From Bradyrhizobium sp. SRL28 (lineage in GTDB: Bacteria > Pseudomonadota > Alphaproteobacteria > Rhizobiales > Xanthobacteraceae): a DNA stretch of 64,000 bases. Under the pieces are notes generated by a model that was given only the letters and a program-made list of their open reading frames with translations, was not told where the DNA came from and searched no databases. Of the stretch, positions 25,995 through 34,842 are shown piece after piece. A program made the position numbers and the translations under genes. Numbering within the stretch: position 1 is the first letter of the stretch; the number at the start of each line of letters is the position of its first letter. The stretch spans positions 1-64,000 of the forward strand of contig NZ_JAHEAG010000008.1 in NCBI RefSeq assembly GCF_018596315.1, in the 5' to 3' direction.

Positions 25995-27518
25995 TCAGCA
26001 CTTCGGCGTCGCTATGCGCTGCCTCCCACGTGCAGAAGGCCTCGACTGCATCTCCACGGTCCGCGCCAGACGTTCAACCGCGGGAACGATCGTCTGACGC
26101 GAGTGGCCACTGAAACCAAGCACCAGTGCAGATCGCGGCGATGCAGCAAGGTATAGGCGGCTCATGGGCCGGACGACGACGCCATGTTGGCGTCCGGCGC
26201 GCTCGATGGCCACGTCCGAGAGGCCTCGCCGCGTGAAGGCCACGAGGTGCATACCCTGGTCCGGCGCATTGACCATCAGGTCGGTGCCGAGTTGGCTCTC
26301 CAGAGCGGCAACCAGCTCATCGCGCTGGTCCCGATACAGCAAGCGCATGCGACGAATATGCGCGGCGAAGTGGCCTTCTTCCATGAAGGCGGCAACCACG
26401 GCTTGGCTTAAGGTCGATGGCTGCCGGTCCATCAAATAGCGGGCGGCAACGAACGACCGCAGCAGCGCATGCGGGATGACGGCGTAACCGATCCGCAAGC
26501 CTGGAAAGAGCGCCTTGTTGAGTGTGCCGACATAAAGGACACGCTCGCCTTCATCGAGCCCCTGAAGCGAGGCAAGCGGCCGGCCGCCATATCGGAATTC
26601 GCTGGCATAGTCGTCCTCGACGATCCATGCATTCTTCTTTCGTGCCCAGGCGAGAAGTTCAAGACGACGGGCCATCGAGAGCACGACACCTGTCGGGAAT
26701 TGGTGGGAGGGCGTCACGAACACGGCACAGGCGTTCGGCGCCGATTTGATACCTGAGCCGACGTCGATGCCTTGTGCATCGACAGGGATCGGATGGACCG
26801 TGGCGCCCGCGGCCAGCAGGGCCTGTCGCGTCAGCGGATAGCCTGGGTCCTCGACCCAGACCTCCCTGTTCCGGTTCGGAAGGATCCGGATGACGATGTC
26901 GATCGCCTGCTGCGTTCCGGCCGTTACGACGATCTGGTCGGGATCGCAGTTCACCGCCCGCGCTGCCTGCAGATAATCGCAGATTGCTTTTCGAAGTTCG
27001 ATCGAGCCGCGCGGGTCGGAATATCCAAAATGGTTCGGAGCTAGCGACCGAAAGGTACGTGCGCTCAGTTTGCGCCACAGCTCGAGCGTTCTGTCGTCGA
27101 TCAGCGTGCGCCCCAGGTTGAATGGCCGCTCATCGCTCTGCACCGTGACGTCGACGAAATCGCTGAAGGGCTGCATTTGTACGGCGCTCGGCGTGATCGC
27201 CGCCGCGGGTTTCATGCGTCTTTGTGGGTTTCCCACGATCGGTTCGGGAAGATCAGGCGATATGTAGGTGCCGGACCCGTGCTGGCCGGACGTATACCCT
27301 TCGGCGAGTAGCTGCTCGTAGGCGGCGACCGCGGCCGAACGTGAAACGCCGAGCTGCGTGGCAAGCTCTCGCGTGGATGGCAATTTCGTTCCCGGCCGCA
27401 AGCGTCGTGACAGGATCGCCGAGCGAAACTGCAGATAGAGCTGGCGGAAGAGCGGCGTGTCGCTCGTGCGGACGATCTCGAACGCATAAAGGTCTGCCCA
27501 GCTTTGTCGGCTTTTCAT
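25995..27518 (-). CDS. MocR/PdxR-type regulator (GntR winged helix fused to aminotransferase fold)
   Basis: A 507-residue chimera from MKSRQSWADLYAFE. The first ~75 residues are a GntR winged helix (LRPGTKLPSTRELATQLGVS, then VAAYEQLLAEGY). The rest has the fold of class I aminotransferases, including DDYASEFRYGG and the PLP-binding Lys in GTLNKALFPGLRIGY. These proteins sense PLP or amino acids and usually control a divergent gene. Here the neighbour across 162 bases is a PNPOx-like flavoprotein, which fits. The frame stays open 75 bases upstream of the chosen start, but that part lies in the likely promoter. Confidence 0.88.
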   Translation of the reverse strand: MKSRQSWADLYAFEIVRTSDTPLFRQLYLQFRSAILSRRLRPGTKLPSTRELATQLGVSRSAAVAAYEQLLAEGYTSGQHGSGTYISPDLPEPIVGNPQRRMKPAAAITPSAVQMQPFSDFVDVTVQSDERPFNLGRTLIDDRTLELWRKLSARTFRSLAPNHFGYSDPRGSIELRKAICDYLQAARAVNCDPDQIVVTAGTQQAIDIVIRILPNRNREVWVEDPGYPLTRQALLAAGATVHPIPVDAQGIDVGSGIKSAPNACAVFVTPSHQFPTGVVLSMARRLELLAWARKKNAWIVEDDYASEFRYGGRPLASLQGLDEGERVLYVGTLNKALFPGLRIGYAVIPHALLRSFVAARYLMDRQPSTLSQAVVAAFMEEGHFAAHIRRMRLLYRDQRDELVAALESQLGTDLMVNAPDQGMHLVAFTRRGLSDVAIERAGRQHGVVVRPMSRLYLAASPRSALVLGFSGHSRQTIVPAVERLARTVEMQSRPSARGRQRIATPKC

Positions 27519-27680
27519 GTCGGCATCCGGTTTTGGGTCAGCGCAAAAGTGGTATCGCAATCTTGCGAGAAGTGGACCTTTTCGACAAACCACTAGTCAG
27601 GCTATGCCGACGTGAAGGGCGCTTCAAGCCGGTGCGACCGCCGGGTGCGCGCTTTCAACCCCGGCTTCACGGAGGTCTGC

Positions 27681-28229
27681 ATGAGTTCGCCTCAACTGCG
27701 CCGCGCCGATCGCGCGATGTCCGAGCCGCGAGCATATGCAATGCTGGAGCGCGCGTTCAGTGGACAGCTCGCGACCATCGGGGCGGATGGCTATCCCTAT
27801 TGCATTCCGCTGCTCTACATCTGGATGGACGGCGAAATATACGTTCATACCGGCAGCGCCACGGGACATTTGCGGGCGAACGTCGAACGCGAGCCACGGA
27901 TTTGCTTTGAGATCGACGAGCCGAACGAGGTGTTCGATTACGGCCGTTTTGAATGCGATTCCGGTTTGGCGTATCAAAGCGTGATCGTGTTCGGAAAAAT
28001 TCGGATCGCCGAGGAAAGGGCGGTCAAGCAACGCTTCTGCGAGGCGCTGATGGAAAAATACGGCAAGCCGGACAGCAAGCGGCCCAAGGGCTTTTTCCCG
28101 CGCATCGACATGATCACGGTTTACGCCATTGCTGTCGAGCGGATGACGGGCAAGGAAATGGCTCTACCAGCGCTCTCCGAGCAATGGCCTGCGAAAGACA
28201 GAACCAAAACGCCGAACGCGCATCCGTGA
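27681..28229 (+). CDS. Pyridoxamine 5'-phosphate oxidase-like (NimA-type) flavin-binding protein
   Basis: A 182-residue split-barrel protein. GGAGGT lies 5 bases before the ATG. Seen: AERAF-like MLERAFSGQLATIGADGYPYCIPLLYIW, then IYVHTGSATGHLRAN and RICFEID, a pattern typical of the PNPOx-like/NimA family, which binds FMN or haem. Some relatives reduce nitroimidazoles. Being divergent from a MocR regulator suggests PLP- or amine-linked control. The ORF is open further upstream without a better ribosome site. Confidence 0.82.
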   Translation: MSSPQLRRADRAMSEPRAYAMLERAFSGQLATIGADGYPYCIPLLYIWMDGEIYVHTGSATGHLRANVEREPRICFEIDEPNEVFDYGRFECDSGLAYQSVIVFGKIRIAEERAVKQRFCEALMEKYGKPDSKRPKGFFPRIDMITVYAIAVERMTGKEMALPALSEQWPAKDRTKTPNAHP

Positions 28230-28246
28230 CGCCAAGAATGCGCTGC

Positions 28247-29341
28247 CTATCCCGCTCCGCCCTGGATCACGCCGAACCAGCCGAGCCCTCTATACGTCTC
28301 GTAGCCAGGCGTAGCGTGGAAGGCGACCAGCGCGCCGGAGCGGTCCTGATGGAAGCCGGAGCGCCGGCCCTCCAGGGGAAGCGAGACGCGTTCAGTGAGC
28401 AGGCCCTGGCCGTCGGACGCCGCGATCACCCGGAAATTCGAATCGACCAGCAGCACGCGGGCCTTGTCGGCGGCGCCGACGCGCACGCCCTGGACGATGG
28501 CGCGGGCTTGCGGCTCCCAATCGAAATGGACCGCCAGCACGCCGGTCGGCTTGCCGTTGGCTTTGCCGCCTTCGCGAACGCTGGCGCAATAGGTGACGAC
28601 CTGGGCGTTGCCGAGCAAAGGCTGGCATTCGACGTCGCCGACGGCGTATTCGTCGCCGGTTCGCAAGGCACGCGCCGCCCGGAACCACTTGGTGTGCGCC
28701 ACGTTCTGGCCCACGACGTTGAAACGACCGGCGCGGCCATTGGCGCGCACAGTGCCGTCGAGATCGCACAGCCAGAGATCGAGATAGACGGTGTAGGCAC
28801 CGAGGATCACGGCCATCCGTTCCGAGACATGGGCAACAGTGGCAGCCTCCGGCGCGGACGCGCAATCGACGACGGCCGAGTCGGTCGCCCACCAGCGCAC
28901 GTCGCAGGTGCGCTCATAGAGATTGCGGTCGATCAATTCGATGGCGTTCAGCGACAGGTCGACCATGCGCTCGCCGCGCGAGCGGTCGGCCATCTGCGCG
29001 ATCGAGTTCATCAGATTGCCGGTCCGGTTGGTGAGCTGGCTTTCGAGCTCGCGGGCGATGGTTTCGACCTGCTGGCCGACGTTGCGGACTTCCTGCGCCA
29101 CCACGGCGAAGCCGGCTCCTTGTGCGCCTGCGCGCGAGCTCTCGATCAGCGCGTTCAGCGCCAGCATCTTCATCTGGTTGGTGATCTTCTGGATCGACTT
29201 GGTCTTCTCGCAGGCGACCTGGTTGACCTCGGCGGTCAATCTGGCGATCAGCGCGGAAACGTCGGCTTCATCCTCGGCGCCCGCTGAATTACCGGGCTGT
29301 TTTGCGATGGTTGCGGTCTGGGAGCGAAGCGCGACGGACAT
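28247..29341 (-). CDS. Soluble chemoreceptor-like protein with signalling tip before a Cache-type sensor
   Basis: A 364-residue protein from MSVALRSQTATIAK, with GAGGAAG 9 bases upstream. Residues about 30-125 match the tip of a methyl-accepting chemotaxis protein: MLALNALIESSRAGAQGAGFAVVAQEVR. Residues about 130-360 look like a PAS/Cache sensor (WLCDLDGTVRANGR, then VLLVDSNFRVIAASDGQG and GLGWFGVIQ). There is no membrane helix. This order is the reverse of normal receptors, so it is a cytoplasmic sensor with an N-terminal MCP hairpin. Whether it couples to CheA is unknown. Confidence 0.82.
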   Translation of the reverse strand: MSVALRSQTATIAKQPGNSAGAEDEADVSALIARLTAEVNQVACEKTKSIQKITNQMKMLALNALIESSRAGAQGAGFAVVAQEVRNVGQQVETIARELESQLTNRTGNLMNSIAQMADRSRGERMVDLSLNAIELIDRNLYERTCDVRWWATDSAVVDCASAPEAATVAHVSERMAVILGAYTVYLDLWLCDLDGTVRANGRAGRFNVVGQNVAHTKWFRAARALRTGDEYAVGDVECQPLLGNAQVVTYCASVREGGKANGKPTGVLAVHFDWEPQARAIVQGVRVGAADKARVLLVDSNFRVIAASDGQGLLTERVSLPLEGRRSGFHQDRSGALVAFHATPGYETYRGLGWFGVIQGGAG

Positions 29342-29650
29342 TGGCGGGACTTCCTCAGTCTTTGTGCGGCCAATCTTCTGCGGATTGGCGAGACTCAACG
29401 GGAGTTTGTTGGACTCCTTTGTCGGGGATCATGGCTAACGATTGGTTTATGTTTCGCCGTCCCGCGGGTAGTATTGCGGGGACAAGTTGCATCTTCTTTG
29501 TGCAAGTCGTTTTTGTCGGCATAAGCTCAAAGCTGACGTGGCCGAGGTTGTGTCAACCTGGCCGTAGCGATTCGTGCGCCGCGGCGCCACGCCATCGCCC
29601 CGGCTTGCGTTTGCCGAGCGGCGGCTTTGCCCCTATGTCTCGAAGGCATC
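29342..29650. other. Divergent intergenic region between the receptor gene and recJ
   Basis: About 310 bases. It should hold the two opposed promoters. I see a short TTGCA...TGCAA inverted pair near 29486-29505, but no strong operator or terminator and no credible ORF. Confidence 0.4.
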
Positions 29651-31492
29651 ATGACGCTCCCCGCATCCGCACTTCCCGTTGAACTGCCGCCGGCGTTTCT
29701 CGGCGTATTGCGTTCGGCAACCGGCAAATTGTGGCGCGACCGGCTCGATGCCCGGGGGGCGGCGCGGGCGCTGGCGATCACGCAGCGCTACCAATTACCG
29801 GAGATGCTGGCGCGCCTGCTGGCGGGCCGCGATGTCGGGATCGACGAGGTCGAGGACTTTCTCGATCCGACCATCCGCAAACTGATGCCCGATCCCCATA
29901 CCGTGACGCAGATGGAGACGGCGGCGAGGCGCATTGCCGACGCGGCCGCGCGCGCCGAGAAGGTCGCGATCTTCGGCGATTACGACGTCGATGGCGCGAC
30001 CTCGGCGGCGCTGCTGGCCTGGCATTTGCGCCATTGCGGGCTCGATCCCTTGATCCACATCCCTGACCGCATCTTCGAGGGCTATGGCCCCAACGTCGAG
30101 GCGGTGCGCGCGCTTGCCGGCAAAGGCGCGACGCTGCTCGTCACCGTCGATTGCGGCACCACCAGCCTTGAGCCGCTGGCGGAAGCACGGAAGCTCGGCA
30201 TGTCCGTGGTCGTTATCGACCACCACCAGACCGGCGACGAATTGCCCGAGGTCGACGCGCTGGTGAATCCGAACCGGCCGGATGATCTCTCCGGCCTTGG
30301 CCATCTCGCAGCCGTCGGCCTCGTGCTGATCACGCTGGTGGCGGTGAACCGGGAACTGCGCGGCCGCGGCTTCTGGACCGCCGAACAGCCCGAGCCGGAT
30401 CTGCTCGGCATGCTACACCATGTGGCGCTCGGCACCGTCGCCGACGTCGCGCCTTTGACAGGGCTCAACCGCGCCTTCGTCGCCAAGGGCTTGATCGCGA
30501 TGCGCCGCCGCGACCATGTCGGTCATACCGCGCTGATGGATGTGGCGCGGCTGAACGGCCCGCCCGAAGCCTGGCATCTCGGCTTCATGCTGGGGCCGCG
30601 CATCAATGCGGGAGGGCGGATCGGGCGCGCTGATTTAGGCGTGCGGCTGCTCCTGGAAGGCGACGTCTCGGAGGCCGCGCGGATCGCGGCCGAACTCGAC
30701 CGGCTCAACAGCGAGCGCCGCATCATCGAGCAGGCGGCGGAGGCGCAAGCCGAGGCTGAAGCGTTGGCTTCGCTCGGGCTTGAGGACAAGGGCGCGGTGA
30801 TCGTGACCGCCGCCGAGGGCTGGCACCCCGGCATCGTCGGGCTGGTCGCCTCGCGGCTGAAGGAGAAGTTTGCACGTCCCGCCTTTGCGATCGCGCTGGA
30901 GCCGGGCGGCATCGGCACCGGCTCGGGCCGCTCGATCTCGGGCGTCGATCTCGGCAAGGCGGTGCGGCAGGCGGTGAAGGAAAAACTGCTGATGAAGGGC
31001 GGCGGCCACGCCATGGCCGCGGGCGTGACGCTGCGCAAGGAGAAGCTTGCGGAATTTCGCGCCTTCATGGAAAGCGCGCTGGCCGAGGACGTCGCCAGTT
31101 CCCGTCACGAGAACGAGTTGTTTATCGATGGCGCCGTCAGCGCGCGCAGCGTCACCGTGGAGTTCGCCAACATGCTAAACCGCGCCGGGCCGTTCGGGGC
31201 GGCCAATCCGGAGCCCGTGATCGCGCTGCCGGCGCATCAGCTGGTCTATGCCGATGAAGTGGGACAGGCGCATCTGCGCGTGCGCTTCAAGTCAGGCGAC
31301 GGCGCCATCGTCAACGGCATCGCGTTCCGCTCGATCGGCCAGAAGCTCGGCCACGCGCTGACGCAAAACCGCGGCCAGCCCCTGCATGTCGCGGGCTCGC
31401 TCGCGGTCGATCGCTTTCAGGGCTCGGAACGCGTGCAATTGCGCGTGGTCGACGTAGCGGTGCCGGACCCGGGACCGGCCGTGATCAGGTAG
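29651..31492 (+). CDS. recJ: Single-strand DNA-specific exonuclease RecJ
   Basis: A 613-residue 5'-3' exonuclease of recombination and mismatch repair. The DHH phosphoesterase motifs are seen in IFGDYDVDGATS (near 107-118), DCGTTS, and VIDHHQTGDELP. DHHA1 follows with the GGRIGRADLG and GGGHAMAAGVTLR motifs, then an OB-like C-terminal domain (VRFKSGDGAIVNGIAFR). Length and order match bacterial RecJ. The ATG at 29651 starts MTLPASALP; an upstream ATG in frame adds eight unrelated residues. Confidence 0.94.
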   Translation: MTLPASALPVELPPAFLGVLRSATGKLWRDRLDARGAARALAITQRYQLPEMLARLLAGRDVGIDEVEDFLDPTIRKLMPDPHTVTQMETAARRIADAAARAEKVAIFGDYDVDGATSAALLAWHLRHCGLDPLIHIPDRIFEGYGPNVEAVRALAGKGATLLVTVDCGTTSLEPLAEARKLGMSVVVIDHHQTGDELPEVDALVNPNRPDDLSGLGHLAAVGLVLITLVAVNRELRGRGFWTAEQPEPDLLGMLHHVALGTVADVAPLTGLNRAFVAKGLIAMRRRDHVGHTALMDVARLNGPPEAWHLGFMLGPRINAGGRIGRADLGVRLLLEGDVSEAARIAAELDRLNSERRIIEQAAEAQAEAEALASLGLEDKGAVIVTAAEGWHPGIVGLVASRLKEKFARPAFAIALEPGGIGTGSGRSISGVDLGKAVRQAVKEKLLMKGGGHAMAAGVTLRKEKLAEFRAFMESALAEDVASSRHENELFIDGAVSARSVTVEFANMLNRAGPFGAANPEPVIALPAHQLVYADEVGQAHLRVRFKSGDGAIVNGIAFRSIGQKLGHALTQNRGQPLHVAGSLAVDRFQGSERVQLRVVDVAVPDPGPAVIR

Positions 31493-31525
31493 TTCAATAA
31501 CCAAGAACAACAAACGGGAGAAGAC

Positions 31526-32335
31526 ATGACAGGGCAGGTTCAGGGCAAGGTCGTGCTGGTGACGGGCGGCGCATCCGGCATTGGCGAAGCGGTTTCCGAA
31601 TTGCTGGCGCGCGAGGGCGCCTCGGTCGCGGTGACCGATGTCGACGATTTGAAAGGCCCCGAGGTCGTGGCGCGGATCAAGAAGGCGGGTGGGGAGGCGA
31701 GCTTTTGGCATCACGACGTCACCAGCGAGGAGCGCTGGATCGAGGTGGTGGCCGATGTCATGAAGCGCTACGGCCGGCTCGACGTGCTGGTCTCGAACGC
31801 CGGCATCGGCATTTCCGTACCGTCGATCACCGAGATGTCGCTTTCGGACTGGAGGCGGCAGACCGCGATCAATCTCGACGGCGTGTTCCTGTCGGTGAAG
31901 CATTGCCTGCCACTGATGCGCAAGACCGGCGGCGGCTCCGTCATCATGATGTCGTCGCTCGCGGGCCTGCGCGGCGCAGCCGGCCTTTCCGGCTATTGCG
32001 CGACCAAGGGCGGCGTGCGGCTGTTCGCCAAGGCGATCGCGATGGAGTGCGCCACGTTTGGCGACGGCATCCGCGTCAACTCGGTGCATCCCGGCATTAT
32101 CGACACGCCGATCTGGGGCAAGATTCCGACGGAGGCCGCGGGCGCCGGGCAGAACGCGCCGATCGATCCCGAGGAGCGTGCGAAACTTGTAACGCCGCTC
32201 GGCCGCGCCGGGGAGGCCGAGGAGATCGCGCAGGGGGTTTTGTATCTGGCGTCCGATGCCTCGCGCTACGTCACGGGGACTGAGCTCGTCATCGATGGCG
32301 GCATGCATGCAGGCGGTGTCGTGCGGAGGGCCTAG
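31526..32335 (+). CDS. Short-chain dehydrogenase/reductase
   Basis: A 269-residue SDR, 33 bases after recJ on the same strand, with CGGGAG before the ATG. Cofactor motif TGGASGIG, Asp in TDVDD favouring NAD, SNAG in place of NNAG, catalytic Ser in MMSSLAG, YCATK as the Tyr-x3-Lys, and the closing VIDGGMHAGG are all visible. It resembles cyclohexanol or 3-hydroxysteroid dehydrogenases of the classical SDR group. The substrate is unknown. The SNAG change is seen in some active SDRs. Confidence 0.85.
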   Translation: MTGQVQGKVVLVTGGASGIGEAVSELLAREGASVAVTDVDDLKGPEVVARIKKAGGEASFWHHDVTSEERWIEVVADVMKRYGRLDVLVSNAGIGISVPSITEMSLSDWRRQTAINLDGVFLSVKHCLPLMRKTGGGSVIMMSSLAGLRGAAGLSGYCATKGGVRLFAKAIAMECATFGDGIRVNSVHPGIIDTPIWGKIPTEAAGAGQNAPIDPEERAKLVTPLGRAGEAEEIAQGVLYLASDASRYVTGTELVIDGGMHAGGVVRRA

Positions 32336-32406
32336 CCGTCATTGCGAGGAGCGTAAGCGACGAAGCAATCCATCCCACCGTTATGCCCTTCGCTCGCAAT
32401 GACGGC
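32335..32406. repeat. Palindromic intergenic repeat with perfect 14-bp ends
   Basis: GCCGTCATTGCGAG (32335-32348) and its perfect complement CTCGCAATGACGGC (32393-32406) flank a 44-base centre. It fills the gap between two convergent genes and begins at the last base of the SDR stop, so it may serve as a bidirectional terminator. The wording matches a repeat I recall as widespread in Bradyrhizobium. Confidence 0.8.
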
Positions 32407-32411
32407 TGGAC

Positions 32412-33641
32412 TTAACCGCCCTGCCTCAACCGCGCCAGCACCTTCAGCCCGCCATAGCCGTCGGCAGGCAGCAGCCCCATCTTGGTCTGATAATCTTTCA
32501 CCGCCTTCATCGTGTCGTTGCCGACACGGCCGTCGGTGCCGCCGGTGTCGAAGCCGGCCTTGGTCAGCCGCGTCTGCAGCTCCTGTACTTCGGGAAGCGT
32601 CAGCGCGCGCTCGGAGCCGGGGAACGGGTTGATGAACGGCGGCGCTCCTAAAATGCGGTCGCCGAGATGGCAGATCGCCAGCGCGTAGTTCATCGACGGG
32701 TTGTAGCTTTTTACCGAATAGAAATTCGGACCCAGCAGGAATGACGGACCGCCGGCGACCGGCACCCACATCTGTGCGGATGCATTCGGCTGCGGGAACG
32801 GCTTGCCATCGGCGCGCGTCACGCCGGCGCTGGCCCATGCCGCGTAGGTCCGGCTGCCGCTCGAAGACCCTCCGGCGCTGCGGACTTCATAGCCCCAATG
32901 CTCGCCGCGGTGATACTTGCCGCGGTTGAGCAGATAGCGCGCGCTGGAGCCGAGTGCGTCGTCGGGCTTGCCGAACGGCGAGACGCGGCCGTCCTTGTCG
33001 TAGTCCATGCCGACGTTGAGCCAGACTTCCGGCATCCATTGCGTGTGGCCCATCGCGCCGGCCCAGGATCCCCGCATTTCCTCCGGCGTGCCCCAGCCGC
33101 GGTCGACGATCTTCAAGGCATTGATCAGCTCGGTTTCCCAATAGGCGCGGCGGCGCGGTTCGTTCCAGGCCAGCGCTGCAAGCGCCGGAAAGATCGGACG
33201 CATGTGGTTCTGCTGCACCAGCGGATCGCCATAGGCGGATTCAACGCCCCACAGCGCCAGCAGCGTGCCGCGCTCGACGCCAAAATCCTGCTCGATCCGC
33301 GCAAACAGCGCCTCGTGCTTCTTCAGGGCCTCGCGGCCGTGGATGATGCGCCAGTCGGAGGCGCGGCGATTGATGTATTGCCAGATCTGCTCGTGGAACT
33401 CCGGCTGCTTCTGCATCTGCCGGAACACGCTCATGTCGGGCTCGATGCGGCCCATCACCCGCGTCCAGGTCCCGTCCGAAATGCCTTTTGCCAGCGCGCG
33501 CGCGCGAAAATTGTCGCGCCACTGGTCGAAGCCGGGCGGCGCCGCGAACGCAGGAAGCCCCGTGGCGAGCAGGGCGCCAGCGCCGATGCCTCCTTGCAGC
33601 ACGGCGCGGCGGGTTGGGGTCTGGGAATCAGGCTGTTTCAT
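32412..33641 (-). CDS. Lytic murein transglycosylase (MltB-like) with peptidoglycan-binding tail
   Basis: A 409-residue exported enzyme. TPTRRAVLQGG with a hydrophobic run to AFA is a twin-arginine-type signal, not the lipoprotein signal of E. coli MltB. Catalytic Glu is at about 134 in LLALWGVESAYGDP. GAMGHTQWMP and the WGYEVR region fit the SLT_2 domain. The last ~60 residues (LTLPEVQELQTRLTKAG...) are a PG_binding_1 domain. It cleaves glycan strands with formation of 1,6-anhydro ends. It is convergent with the SDR gene. Confidence 0.9.
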   Translation of the reverse strand: MKQPDSQTPTRRAVLQGGIGAGALLATGLPAFAAPPGFDQWRDNFRARALAKGISDGTWTRVMGRIEPDMSVFRQMQKQPEFHEQIWQYINRRASDWRIIHGREALKKHEALFARIEQDFGVERGTLLALWGVESAYGDPLVQQNHMRPIFPALAALAWNEPRRRAYWETELINALKIVDRGWGTPEEMRGSWAGAMGHTQWMPEVWLNVGMDYDKDGRVSPFGKPDDALGSSARYLLNRGKYHRGEHWGYEVRSAGGSSSGSRTYAAWASAGVTRADGKPFPQPNASAQMWVPVAGGPSFLLGPNFYSVKSYNPSMNYALAICHLGDRILGAPPFINPFPGSERALTLPEVQELQTRLTKAGFDTGGTDGRVGNDTMKAVKDYQTKMGLLPADGYGGLKVLARLRQGG

Positions 33642-33707
33642 GCCCGCAGTCTAGCGGCGCGGCGGGCCAGCGCCAAAAGCCATGACGCCGCGGGAACCCG
33701 AGATTCC

Positions 33708-34250
33708 TCACAGATCGGTGGCGATTTTGGCCAGCCAGCGGCGGATCATGGCCTGGTCCTTGGCGGACAGCCCGGCCACCAGCCGCCGCTCGATTATTTG
33801 CGCGTGCCGCCGGCATTTGTCGAGCAGGGCTGCACCGCGTCGCGTCACCGTCCACTGCAGCACCCGGCCATGAACGGGGTGCGGGGTCTTCTTGATGGCG
33901 CCGTCGCGCTCGAGATTGCGGATGATGACACCTGTGGTCTGCGGCGTCAGCATCGCCACCCGCGCGAGATCGGCACCCGACAGGCCCGGATAAGCGCGCA
34001 GCATGGTCAGGACGACGAATTGCGGCGAGGTGACGCCGAGTTCGGCCAGCGCCCGCTCCATCGCCAGCCGCGTCGCAGCCTGGGCTTGCCGCAGCAGGTA
34101 GGCGAGGTAGCCTTGCTCGCCGCGCTTGCCCTCGCCGGGCGGCGGCGGTCGCTGCAGCGGCGCGGGATTGTCGGCGGATGCTTGCCGCGATTTTTTCGCC
34201 GGTGCATTTCGCGATCGTGCCGTCGTGTTCCGTAGTGCCTTGCGCGGCAT
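33708..34250 (-). CDS. MarR family transcriptional regulator
   Basis: A 180-residue regulator from MPRKALRNTTARS. A basic, Pro-rich N-terminal stretch of about 45 residues precedes the winged helix: LGVTSPQFVVLTMLRAYPGLSGADLARVAMLTPQTTGVIIRNLERDG, then the wing GRVLQWTVTRRG. The gene is divergent from an AhpD-like gene with only 50 bases between the starts. A perfect 10-bp inverted repeat fills that gap, so it very likely represses both genes and responds to an oxidant or organic acid. The frame extends upstream through the operator, so the later ATG is preferred. Confidence 0.88.
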   Translation of the reverse strand: MPRKALRNTTARSRNAPAKKSRQASADNPAPLQRPPPPGEGKRGEQGYLAYLLRQAQAATRLAMERALAELGVTSPQFVVLTMLRAYPGLSGADLARVAMLTPQTTGVIIRNLERDGAIKKTPHPVHGRVLQWTVTRRGAALLDKCRRHAQIIERRLVAGLSAKDQAMIRRWLAKIATDL

Positions 34251-34283
34251 ATCAGTGCTCTTATAATAAATCAGAGCACTGAT
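34251..34283. promoter_or_regulatory. MarR operator
   Basis: ATCAGTGCTC (34251-34260) and GAGCACTGAT (34274-34283) form a perfect 10-bp inverted repeat with a 13-base AT-rich spacer (TTATAATAAATCA), which could also contain a -10 element. The left arm touches the marR start codon. Size and place fit a MarR dimer site controlling both divergent genes. Confidence 0.8.
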
Positions 34284-34300
34284 AACACGAGGCACAAAAG

Positions 34301-34780
34301 ATGTCACACGCCCGCAAAGAGTACAAAGACTTCATGTCGCTGACGCCAGATGCCTACGAGGCCGTGCTGGCGCTCAGCCAGGTCGCGGGCAAGGCTGGCA
34401 TAGACAAGCAACTGCTCGAACTGATCAAGCTGCGCGCCTCGCAGATCAATGGCTGCGCCTTCTGCGTGCAGTATCACATCCTGGAGGGCGAGAAGCTCGG
34501 CGTGCCCACCGACAAGCTCAACCTCGTGGTGGTCTGGCGCGAGGCGCCGCAGTTCTCGCAGCAGGAGCGTGCGGCACTGGCCTGGACGGAAGCGCTGACC
34601 TTGCTCAGCGACGGCGTCAGCGACGAGGTCTATGCAGAGGCGAGTAGCGAATTCTCCGAGAAGGAGCTCGCCTATCTCACGTCGGCGGTGGCTTCGATCA
34701 ACGTCTGGAACCGGTTCGGCGCGGCGTTCCGCTGGACGCCGCCGACGCGGAAGCAGTCTGTCGGCGCGGCGGCTTCGTAA
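34301..34780 (+). CDS. Carboxymuconolactone decarboxylase / AhpD-like protein
   Basis: A 159-residue protein with the AhpD core: LIKLRASQINGCAFCVQYH, carrying the redox pair Cys52-x2-Cys55 and His59, followed by the helical pattern EAPQFSQQERAALAWTEALT. Such proteins reduce peroxides with a thioredoxin-like partner, or act as peroxidase-linked antioxidants. The intact CxxC-x3-H argues for redox activity, not decarboxylation. It is controlled with the divergent MarR gene through a shared operator. The start ATG has GAGG 6-9 bases upstream. Confidence 0.9.
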   Translation: MSHARKEYKDFMSLTPDAYEAVLALSQVAGKAGIDKQLLELIKLRASQINGCAFCVQYHILEGEKLGVPTDKLNLVVVWREAPQFSQQERAALAWTEALTLLSDGVSDEVYAEASSEFSEKELAYLTSAVASINVWNRFGAAFRWTPPTRKQSVGAAAS

Positions 34781-34842
34781 AAACTGGCATGACGATGGCG
34801 CCGTTCGCTCGCCTGCGCGCCGGCTCCCAAAATCCGCAGTTG

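Noticed and set aside
27953..29287. A 444-codon plus-strand frame across the chemoreceptor gene
   Set aside because: It is the complement of the MCP tip and sensor, which are recognisable on the minus strand. No start site or domain supports it.
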